A stretch of DNA of 5,314 nucleotides from an uncultured euryarchaeote (GTDB taxonomy: Archaea; Thermoplasmatota; Poseidoniia; Poseidoniales; Thalassarchaeaceae), in the NCBI GenBank assembly GCA_937897085.1, contig CALCOR010000282.1, positions 1-5,314 of the forward strand. Reading direction: 5' to 3'. Shown one piece after another: positions 1 to 5,314 of the stretch. Below the pieces are notes generated by a model that did no database searches, had not been told where the DNA came from, and was given only the letters and a program-made list of their open reading frames with translations. How positions within the stretch are numbered: position 1 is the first letter of the stretch; every line of letters starts with the position of its first letter. A program made the translations under genes and the position numbers.

Positions 1-3000
1 ACTCTTCGAAGAGCTCCCAATCATCCATGTCCGGTTTGCGGTACCACCAGACTCCCTGCTCATCCTCCCACCACTCAGTGCCGTCCTCGTCCACGGACAC
101 ATCCGCCGACTCCTGTTCCGCCCCCGCAGCCTCTTGATCACGTCCTTCGTCGAGTGAGACGAACTCTCTGTCATCGAAGTCGGAGGTGTCCTCGTCCTCC
201 GGATAAAAATCGTCCTCGTCGTCGTCGCGGCCTCGCCTGAGCAGGAGCAACAGTACGCCCATCAACGCCAGCACCACGATCACCAACAAACCGGCACCTA
301 TCCAGTATAGCACACCACCCTCCTCGAAGAATCCGAGCACCGTCTGCTCAACAACCACCGTCTCGTCATCCCAGACCGTTCCACTCACGAGTGTGAGCAT
401 CGAGGTGCCTTCGTTGACCATGTAGACCTCCCATACGCTGTTGCTGACCTTGGTCTTCACGTGCTTGTCTCCACCGGTGTCGAGGAAGGCGTTCTCGGGA
501 ACTTCGATTTCGTTGCCATAGGCGTCGAACGCCTCCGCGGTGACTGTGATGATGGTCTGCTGAGATACCGACAACGAAGGTGCTACGTGGATTACAAGCC
601 GGTTCAGCATGGCTGAATCGACGGTTACTTCCCACCAACCGAACAGCCCGGTGGATTCGTTGGTGTACTTCAGCGAGTGTATACCCGTCTGATTGCCGTG
701 CCACTCGGCTGAGCCCATTCCCTCGAGCATGGTCCAGTCGGCGGCATCACCGGTCCAGACGACATGTACTGCGAACATGTTGCCATCCATATCGGTGCCG
801 TTGACATGCACCTGAAGGGCGTTGCCGGCAATGAGTTGGACACCGTTGGCATGGTGTGCGAGCACGAACGGAACACCGTGGGTGACAGTGATGCTCGCTA
901 CCTGTTGGTAGGGACCGGACATCGCGCATATCTTCCAGTCGCCAACCCCGCTCGCCTCCCAGATATGATCATTCGATTGCAACTGAGTTGTGAGTTCCGC
1001 ACTCCAGTCGACGCACGAGGGTGGCAGACTCAGCGTGGTTGAGTCATCCCAAAGGAACCAACGCAGGATGTTTGTTGACAGCGCGTTGCCGTTGGCGTCG
1101 CGTGCTATCGGGTCGAGGTCGATGCTGTCGTCGGCAGTGATGTCGCTTCCATCTCCGCTGACGATGATCTCCGCCAACGGACCAGGTACGACTGTGAAGA
1201 GGATCTGGTCTGTCATCGCGTTGACTCCCTGGTGCATGTAGGTAGCCTCCACCGTCCAAGTTCCAACTATCACTGCCTCGAACACGGCGTTCGTGGGATA
1301 ACCAGTAAGCCAAGCCGATGTCGAGCCCGGCTCGAGGATGTCCCAAGCATCGACGCTTGCGGGCCATTCGTTACCGCGCTGGTCGAACGAGTGGGCGTCG
1401 ATGGAGAAACTCTGCCCTGAGGCCCTCTGCGTATCTGGAGTGGACAAGCGGATGCCGACCGCCTCACCGTGCATCACGCTGATATTGACGCTCGAGGTGA
1501 TGTTCTCCAAGGTGACATCGACCCACTGCGGTGCGGAATTCCATGGAACCCAGCGCACTGGATCTTCGGCATACAGCGAACCGTTCGACCACGCCCATGC
1601 GGACAGGGGGAGCGTCACGTTCAGATGGTTGCCCCGCACATCGATGCGCACCGTGGTGAAGGTGACGTTGCCATCGGCTGTCAGTGAAGTCGTTGACGCA
1701 TTCAGCACGAGGAGGTCAATCACCCCATACTCGGTCTCGACCAGCATGCTTGACGACATATTCAGCGAACTCGACACCGTCACGTTCCAGAACCCGACAC
1801 CCCACGCGGAGTAGTTGGAGGTCGTGTCGTTGAAACTGCCGTTCTCCACCGTCCAACTGATGTTACCGGCGAGACCGGGTACCACCGCGTTACCGTGCTG
1901 GTCCCACGCGCTCCAGTCATAGTGGCATTCCTCCCCTGCTGCCACGACCGTACAGCCATCGATTGTCAGGTAGTCAGGAGCTCCCCCGACCACTGCGATT
2001 ATGATGTTCAGGGTCTGGCTTCCCCAACTGGCGTTGATCCACTGCGTGCCTTCGCTCCAAGGGACGAAGGTAACGCTGCTCACAGGAGTCGTCATCGTCG
2101 TCCCCGGCAGCAGTGTCCCGTTGGTCACAGCCCAGGTGATCGTCTCGCCACTGACTGAGTTGCCAAACTGGTCGATCACATCTACGAAGAACGATGCCGT
2201 TTCGTCAGCGGAGATGCCGGCGGTGAGCGGCCCTCCAACAAGTTGGATAGGGGTGCCTGGAACCACGGTTATGTTGTGTTGGGCAGTGACCCGGCCGAAG
2301 CGTGCGGTGAGGGTGACGATACCCGCGTTGCGTGGGGAGAACAGCCCCGTGGATGACACGGTGCCATCCGTGGTTGTCCACTCGATGGACCCGGACAGGG
2401 GATTGCCGTCTATGTCCACGAGAGTGGTGCTCAACTGCACGCTGTTGTCGGCCGTGGTCTGGTTCGCACCGCTGATCAGGACATCGAACACGCTGGTGTA
2501 GTTGAGCATCAGGATTGGTCGATGGTTGGCGGATGTGGACTCACTGTGTTCGAATACCGCCCACGCCTGTGGCGTCTGTGAGTTCTGCTGCGGAGTGCCG
2601 ACGAGCACGATGGAGAAGGTGCCGTTGACAGCGGCGCCGAGCGCACCGCTCACATCGAAGTTGACGAAGCCAGCACCTTGCATGGCGTTGATGCGCACCG
2701 TGTCCAGCGCGATGAGGCCGCGGTCGGTTCCGTCTGCGCCGCTCACATTCCAGGGGTGACCCAGAGCCGCCTGCTGCCATGTTGCCTGATTCTCGTCCAA
2801 CCACGGATTCAGCAGAGCGTAGGCGGTGATGTCCACGTATCCTGTGTTCGGAGTCAGGATGTCATCCAGCCAGAGGGACAACTGGGCTGAGTGGACACGG
2901 GTGGAGGAAGGCAGCGGCAACTGTCCCAAGTCAACCTTCAGCAACCCGTTGCACTGTCTCTGGTTGTTCATCGGGCCGTCACAGCCCACTCCGACGCGCA

Positions 3001-5314
3001 ACTGACCCGAACCGTAATTCATCGTCGTGTAGAAACTGCTGATGTGCGTATCATGCATCTGGGGGTGATTGAAGATGGGAGCGTCCGCTCCTTCCTGGTA
3101 GCGCGCCTCCCAGATGTTCGTCCCTATCGACGCTGTGTGCGGGTCACCGATGCCGAACGACCACGAGGCGCTCGTCGGACTCAGGACGCTGCCGTTGATC
3201 GCCTGAACGCTCCAGATGTACATCTCTCCGGCAGCGAGGTCGAATCCGGGGGTGTAGTTGCCCTGGCCGAAGGTACCCTGAACCGTCGAGTTCCAAGAGT
3301 GGAAGACCAGCGAGGATGTGGCGTTACTGATGCGCACGATGTAGCCGGTGGTGCTCGCGTCATACTGCCAGACGAGCATCGGCCGAGTCGGCGATTCCAG
3401 CAGATAGCCGATGTTCGTGTAGAGGACCTGCTGGTCGAACGGCGAGATGAGCACAGGAGTCACTGGCGGCTGGGTGCCGTTCACGTTGTCCACGTATTCG
3501 ATATCGAGATACGGCCGCAGAGACGAATTGGAAGACTCGCCCGACGCGAACTGCAGATAGCCCGACCAGTTGTTCTTCATGGCGAGGTTCAGCATCCCGT
3601 TGTAGCCCACGCTGTTGAGCAGAGCGGCCACGTCCCATTCGTACCATACACCGAGCCCGCTGGCGGAATGTGTGGTGCTTGTGAGGGCGGTCGCGTTGCA
3701 GTTATTGACAATCGAGAAGGAGTTCCAAGTGTCGGTCTCGTTGAATGACGAGCAATCGTGCACGCTCACGGTGTGCACCCCAGTACCATAGTAGCCCACG
3801 CGGTATGCCCGCAACTTCGCCGAGGAGGCGAGCATGTTGGGTGGGAATGGCAGTTCCGACAGGTCGAACTGGATGAGACCGACCGCTGCGGCACCGGCCT
3901 GATTCGGACTGGAGCCGACCACGAGTGTCGTGCTGGTGGCCTGACTGACATCTCGCCATCCGCCGCTGGCGGAGTTCAGCCACGTGTCGGGAACGGTCGG
4001 AAGCGCACCGCTCTGCACGAACACGGAGCCGCGGCTCAATCGAACCGTATGATTGCCTAGCCCATCGTCGAATCCCTGATCTGTAGGAACCCTGAACGGC
4101 CCTGCGTCGGTCCAGTTGCCCACGCTGTCACCAATGATCGGCCTCACGCGCCAGTAGTGCCACTGGTCTCCCCAGACGACCCCTGAGGGAGAGGTGTAGC
4201 AGAGGTTCGGTAGGTTGAAGCTGCCGTTGTGGGATGAGGGGTCGCTCGAATCATACAGCCAAGTGCTGCCCGCAGCGTAACGAGAGGTGAGCGATGTCTG
4301 CACCTGCCACGAGGTGACGTTCGTCGGGTTCGGATGGATCCAGCACCTGCTGATCGGGTCGAGACCGGTCGGTCGCGGCTGATTTGGCTCCCACAGGGTC
4401 GAACCGGAGGCGGGCAGGGTTGACACGACATCGGCCGGTAGCCATTGCGTACCGATACGATGCGTGATGTTGAGTGCCGGACGATAGGTGGCGTTCGACG
4501 CTTCCGAGGAGTAGAACTGCTTGAACAGGCTCGTTCCGACAGGCCCCTCGAACAGCAGATTGAGGATGTCGTCGCCTCGTGTGCGCGCCGCCTGCAGCAT
4601 CTGGGTGACGTTCCAAGCATATACGCCGGTTGTGGTCACGCTCGTCGATGACTCGATTCCACCACTGTCGTTGGATCCTTGTGCGCCTGGTGATTGCCAA
4701 GGGATGTTGACTCCGTATACGCCCCGCCGATTCCAGGTCACATAATCCTCAGCGTATGGCACCAGCAACGGAGATACTGAGACATCCATCGATGCGGAGG
4801 ACAACCCACAATTGGACAAGCAGGTCAACCTGATCTCAGCATGCATCACTTCCCAAGGCTCAGGCACAGGCAGACTCGAGATGTTCATCATGAGCACGGT
4901 GACAGTGCGGTAGTTGGGGTTGGTCGTGCCTATGCTGCGCCCAATCGTCAGGGTGCTGCTGGCACCATTCATCACGTTCGAACTGAACGAATCGAGCGTC
5001 GCATCGGTAGTGACGGCGGGAAGCGATAGACGGGACACTGCGGAGCCTTCCTGCACGTGCAACGTGGCGTCGGTCGAGTTGATTTCGCTGCCCAGCTGCT
5101 TTGGAATATCGAAGTAGAAGTGTGTGCTGCGCGGACCGAGCATGTCATCCTTGATCGGTTGTACGAACCACCTGTCTATCGAGTTCTCGGAACGGGGAGT
5201 GGTGGGTGTGAACGAGAGGTTGGTCAGGTCGAAACCGGAGTCATGGCGTGAATCGTAGATGTCCCAGCCTTCACGAATACCGAGCCAGTTCGTGGGGTCT
5301 TGGTAGAAATACAC
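1..5314 (-). CDS. Giant modular surface protein (DNRLRE, FnIII-like and Ig-like repeats, C-terminal TM anchor), partial at both ends
   Basis: One uninterrupted minus-strand frame covers the window: 1,771 codons with no stop. There is no start inside, because residue 1 already falls within a folded module. Module order by residue is: end of an FnIII-like module (1-73), DNRLRE (about 94-288), FnIII-like (289-411), DNRLRE (412-608), FnIII-like (609-725), DNRLRE (726-942), eight Ig-like repeats (943-1657), transmembrane helix (1668-1692) and acidic cytoplasmic tail (1693-1771). Such modules are known from secreted adhesins and carbohydrate-binding proteins, so I infer a role in attachment or in binding extracellular polymers. 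I see no catalytic motif. The exterior has 41 N-x-S/T sequons and 12 cysteines in six close pairs, which suits an oxidised, glycosylated surface. Lysine is rare (12 residues) and tryptophan common (about 70). The frame ends in F-E-E followed by a T at base 1, compatible with the first base of a stop codon just outside. The coding call is nearly certain; the adhesive role is inference. Confidence 0.93.
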   Translation of the reverse strand, partial: MYFYQDPTNWLGIREGWDIYDSRHDSGFDLTNLSFTPTTPRSENSIDRWFVQPIKDDMLGPRSTHFYFDIPKQLGSEINSTDATLHVQEGSAVSRLSLPAVTTDATLDSFSSNVMNGASSTLTIGRSIGTTNPNYRTVTVLMMNISSLPVPEPWEVMHAEIRLTCLSNCGLSSASMDVSVSPLLVPYAEDYVTWNRRGVYGVNIPWQSPGAQGSNDSGGIESSTSVTTTGVYAWNVTQMLQAARTRGDDILNLLFEGPVGTSLFKQFYSSEASNATYRPALNITHRIGTQWLPADVVSTLPASGSTLWEPNQPRPTGLDPISRCWIHPNPTNVTSWQVQTSLTSRYAAGSTWLYDSSDPSSHNGSFNLPNLCYTSPSGVVWGDQWHYWRVRPIIGDSVGNWTDAGPFRVPTDQGFDDGLGNHTVRLSRGSVFVQSGALPTVPDTWLNSASGGWRDVSQATSTTLVVGSSPNQAGAAAVGLIQFDLSELPFPPNMLASSAKLRAYRVGYYGTGVHTVSVHDCSSFNETDTWNSFSIVNNCNATALTSTTHSASGLGVWYEWDVAALLNSVGYNGMLNLAMKNNWSGYLQFASGESSNSSLRPYLDIEYVDNVNGTQPPVTPVLISPFDQQVLYTNIGYLLESPTRPMLVWQYDASTTGYIVRISNATSSLVFHSWNSTVQGTFGQGNYTPGFDLAAGEMYIWSVQAINGSVLSPTSASWSFGIGDPHTASIGTNIWEARYQEGADAPIFNHPQMHDTHISSFYTTMNYGSGQLRVGVGCDGPMNNQRQCNGLLKVDLGQLPLPSSTRVHSAQLSLWLDDILTPNTGYVDITAYALLNPWLDENQATWQQAALGHPWNVSGADGTDRGLIALDTVRINAMQGAGFVNFDVSGALGAAVNGTFSIVLVGTPQQNSQTPQAWAVFEHSESTSANHRPILMLNYTSVFDVLISGANQTTADNSVQLSTTLVDIDGNPLSGSIEWTTTDGTVSSTGLFSPRNAGIVTLTARFGRVTAQHNITVVPGTPIQLVGGPLTAGISADETASFFVDVIDQFGNSVSGETITWAVTNGTLLPGTTMTTPVSSVTFVPWSEGTQWINASWGSQTLNIIIAVVGGAPDYLTIDGCTVVAAGEECHYDWSAWDQHGNAVVPGLAGNISWTVENGSFNDTTSNYSAWGVGFWNVTVSSSLNMSSSMLVETEYGVIDLLVLNASTTSLTADGNVTFTTVRIDVRGNHLNVTLPLSAWAWSNGSLYAEDPVRWVPWNSAPQWVDVTLENITSSVNISVMHGEAVGIRLSTPDTQRASGQSFSIDAHSFDQRGNEWPASVDAWDILEPGSTSAWLTGYPTNAVFEAVIVGTWTVEATYMHQGVNAMTDQILFTVVPGPLAEIIVSGDGSDITADDSIDLDPIARDANGNALSTNILRWFLWDDSTTLSLPPSCVDWSAELTTQLQSNDHIWEASGVGDWKICAMSGPYQQVASITVTHGVPFVLAHHANGVQLIAGNALQVHVNGTDMDGNMFAVHVVWTGDAADWTMLEGMGSAEWHGNQTGIHSLKYTNESTGLFGWWEVTVDSAMLNRLVIHVAPSLSVSQQTIITVTAEAFDAYGNEIEVPENAFLDTGGDKHVKTKVSNSVWEVYMVNEGTSMLTLVSGTVWDDETVVVEQTVLGFFEEGGVLYWIGAGLLVIVVLALMGVLLLLLRRGRDDDEDDFYPEDEDTSDFDDREFVSLDEGRDQEAAGAEQESADVSVDEDGTEWWEDEQGVWWYRKPDMDDWELFEE
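2..238 (-). other. Acidic, tryptophan-motif cytoplasmic tail (residues 1693-1771)
   Basis: After R-R-G-R the tail runs through D-D-D-E-D-D and further acidic blocks; 34 of its 79 residues are Asp or Glu. It looks disordered until the last 25 or so residues, which hold E-W-W-E-D-E-Q-G-V-W-W-Y-R-K-P (1748-1762) and then M-D-D-W-E-L-F-E-E. Two paired tryptophans spaced by an acidic turn and a glycine suggest a small folded or binding element. From memory, similar endings occur on membrane proteins of Marine Group II archaea, but I could not search. The tail probably ends here: the next base is T, the first base of any stop codon. Confidence 0.75.
239..313 (-). other. C-terminal transmembrane helix (residues 1668-1692)
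   Basis: About 25 continuous hydrophobic residues (V-L-Y-W-I-G-A-G ... L-L-L-L-L) follow an E-E-G-G turn. They are followed directly by R-R-G-R, a positive stop-transfer signal that places the N-terminal side outside and the tail in the cytoplasm. It is the only hydrophobic stretch of this length in the window. I see neither an LPxTG sorting motif nor a PGF-type archaeosortase signal. The helix, not a processed lipid anchor, should therefore hold the protein in the membrane. Confidence 0.92.
344..2488 (-). repeat. Array of eight tandem bacterial-type Ig-like (Big/invasin-like) repeats (residues 943-1657)
   Basis: Eight consecutive repeats of about 78-101 residues start near residues 943, 1021, 1112, 1199, 1286, 1380, 1481 and 1578. 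All eight hold D-x-x-G-N in the same place: D967-N971, D1048-N1052, D1138-N1142, D1225-N1229, D1311-N1315, D1406-N1410, D1508-N1512 and D1597-N1601. Four (1, 2, 4 and 6) also show an A-D upstream (T-A-D or S-A-D) at the start of a strand. Several are joined by V-P-G, V-G-G or H-G-V linkers. D-x-x-G-N followed by a small or hydrophobic strand is a hallmark of Big_1/invasin-type domains, which typically form rigid rods. I infer a stalk tens of nanometres long or less. Cysteine pairs occur only in repeats 3 (C1121/C1130) and 6 (C1434/C1463). Confidence 0.8.
2489..3139 (-). repeat. DNRLRE-type beta-sandwich module 3 (residues 726-942)
   Basis: The conserved blocks recur: N-Y-G-S-G-Q-L-R-V-G (766-775), V-D-L-G-Q-L-P-L-P (794-802), H-S-A-Q-L-S-L-W-L (808-816), W-L-D-E-N-Q-A-T-W (838-846), V-N-F-D-V-S-G-A-L (884-892) and the closing H-S-E-S ... 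H-R-P-I-L-M-L-N-Y (923-939). The N-Y-G-S plus L-R-V-G start is the classic opening of the family. C778 and C788 sit in a loop just after that strand. This is the last DNRLRE copy and joins the Ig-like array without an intervening FnIII-like module, so it marks the change from head region to stalk. Confidence 0.82.
3140..3490 (-). repeat. FnIII-like module between DNRLRE 2 and 3 (residues 609-725)
   Basis: The opening P-V-T-P-V-L-I-S-P (617-625) and R-P-M-L-V-W (644-649) are typical of FnIII-type linkers and first strands. Next come T-G-Y-I-V-R-I-S (656-663), Y-T-P-G-F-D-L-A-A-G (687-696), Y-I-W-S-V-Q-A-I-N-G-S (699-709) and the closing S-W-S-F-G (717-721). The W-x-V-x-A strand followed by a turn and a closing strand is the strongest FnIII-like feature. 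There are no cysteines. Sequons fall at N612, N664, N675, N686 and N707. This copy is closer to a standard FnIII domain than its two relatives in the window. Confidence 0.65.
3491..4081 (-). repeat. DNRLRE-type beta-sandwich module 2 (residues 412-608)
   Basis: This is the clearest of the three copies. It reads T-W-L-N-S-A-S (444-450), T-L-V-V-G-S-S (463-469), F-D-L-S-E-L-P-F-P (483-491), S-S-A-K-L-R-A-Y (497-504), N-E-T-D-T-W (525-530), Y-E-W-D-V-A-A-L-L (558-566), F-A-S-G-E-S-S (589-595) and the closing R-P-Y-L-D-I-E-Y (600-607). Each matches, in order, a conserved block of the DNRLRE family, at close to the usual length of a single domain (about 170-200 residues). C521 and C539 form a likely disulfide. 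The ligand is unknown; by family analogy it could be a polysaccharide or another surface polymer. Confidence 0.85.
4082..4450 (-). repeat. FnIII-like module between DNRLRE 1 and 2 (residues 289-411)
   Basis: A proline-rich opening (L-W-E-P-N-Q-P-R-P, about 307-315) leads into a beta-rich module. It has S-W-Q-V-Q (335-339), W-L-Y-D-S (352-356), F-N-L-P-N-L (366-371), Y-W-R-V-R-P-I (387-393) and a closing F-R-V-P (407-410). The W-x-V-x-P/A strand recurs in the two other FnIII-like segments and resembles the late strand of fibronectin-III folds. C324 and C372 are its only cysteines and could pair. Four sequons (N332, N363, N400 and nearby N421) point to an exposed position. The FnIII name is a structural guess; the repeat relationship is visible directly. 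Confidence 0.55.
4451..5035 (-). repeat. DNRLRE-type beta-sandwich module 1 (residues about 94-288)
   Basis: It carries the landmarks of the DNRLRE domain family in order. There is an N-terminal strand region with S-S-T-L-T-I-G (119-125). The central N-I-S-S-L-P-V-P (144-151) corresponds to the usual F-D-L-S-x-L-P. A strand I-R-L follows, then a T-W in the E-D-Y-V-T-W stretch (189-194), then Y-A-W-N-V-T-Q-M-L (232-240), equivalent to the family's x-F-D-V-T-x-x-V. The closing Y-S-S-E ... Y-R-P-A-L-N-I-T runs to about 284. C165 and C169 form a close pair in a loop. Members are non-enzymatic modules of surface and secreted proteins, and some relatives bind polysaccharide. The ligand here is unknown. 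Confidence 0.78.
5096..5314 (-). repeat. C-terminal part of an FnIII-like module (residues 1-73)
   Basis: This is the end of a beta-sandwich module that begins outside the window. It shares the closing signature of the two complete FnIII-like modules downstream: a tryptophan followed by an alternating hydrophobic strand (R-W-F-V-Q-P-I, residues 48-54). It then has a short loop and a closing strand (F-Y-F-D-I-P, 66-71). The W-D-I-Y-D-S stretch (17-22) and the F-D-L-T-N-L stretch (28-33) match W-L-Y-D-S-S (352-357) and F-N-L-P-N-L (366-371) of the next such module. This implies that the alternating DNRLRE/FnIII arrangement continues upstream. The assignment rests on internal similarity; the family name is tentative. 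Confidence 0.5.

Noticed and set aside
1..13. A confirmed stop codon at the left edge
   Set aside because: Only its first base (T on the minus strand) would lie in the window. The end of the protein at this point is likely but cannot be shown.
181..240. Run of repeated cctcgtcgtcg-like triplets that looks like a simple-sequence repeat or regulatory tract
   Set aside because: It is the coding sequence for the Asp/Glu-rich part of the cytoplasmic tail; repeated GAC and GAG codons explain it.
1338..2501. Plus-strand open frames of about 160 codons (1338-1814 and 2001-2501)
   Set aside because: They overlap the Ig-like array on the opposite strand, show no family motif, and have no supporting ribosome binding site or neighbouring gene arrangement.
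2891..3748. Plus-strand open frame of 285 codons, the longest on that strand
   Set aside because: It lies exactly opposite the codons of the surface-protein gene. It stays open because TTA, CTA and TCA codons are absent or rare in the sense frame. Its translation is rich in Arg, Val, Asp and Glu without any recognisable domain, as expected of an antisense shadow.
4144..4700. Minus-strand open frames of about 150 codons in other phases (4144-4620 and 4251-4700)
   Set aside because: They are out of phase with, and wholly inside, DNRLRE module 1 and the following FnIII-like module, whose motifs are clear in the main frame. Their translations are Arg/Ser/Thr-rich and featureless.

Overview
The whole 5,314-base window lies inside one protein-coding gene on the minus strand. 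The minus frame whose codons begin at plus positions 5314, 5311 and so on down to 4 has no stop over 1,771 codons. I translated it completely by hand. Both ends of the gene are cut: the N-terminus lies beyond position 5314, and the C-terminus ends at or within a few bases of position 1. Residue numbers below count from the first codon in the window (5312-5314) down to residue 1771 (2-4).

The product is a very large modular cell-surface protein. In protein order it has the tail of a fibronectin-III-like module, three DNRLRE-type beta-sandwich modules alternating with fibronectin-III-like modules, and eight tandem bacterial-type Ig-like (Big/invasin-like) repeats. It closes with a single transmembrane helix and a 79-residue, strongly acidic tail rich in paired tryptophans. 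The exterior carries many N-glycosylation sequons and six cysteine pairs. It is lysine-poor and tryptophan-rich, and I see no enzyme active site. The layout suggests a membrane-anchored stalk (the Ig array) that holds binding heads (the DNRLRE/FnIII units) away from the cell.

The organism is most likely a planktonic marine euryarchaeon of the Marine Group II (Ca. Poseidoniales) type. This rests on the style of the protein: a giant sequon-rich surface protein, a C-terminal helix, an acidic tail and a terminal WW-x-DE-x-G-x-WWY motif. That resemblance is from memory and not from a search, and there is no rRNA or housekeeping gene here to confirm it. The DNA is moderately GC-rich, and the leucine codon TTA does not occur in the frame.

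No second gene, RNA gene, promoter, terminator, mobile element or CRISPR array could be supported. Other open frames on both strands are by-products of the main frame.
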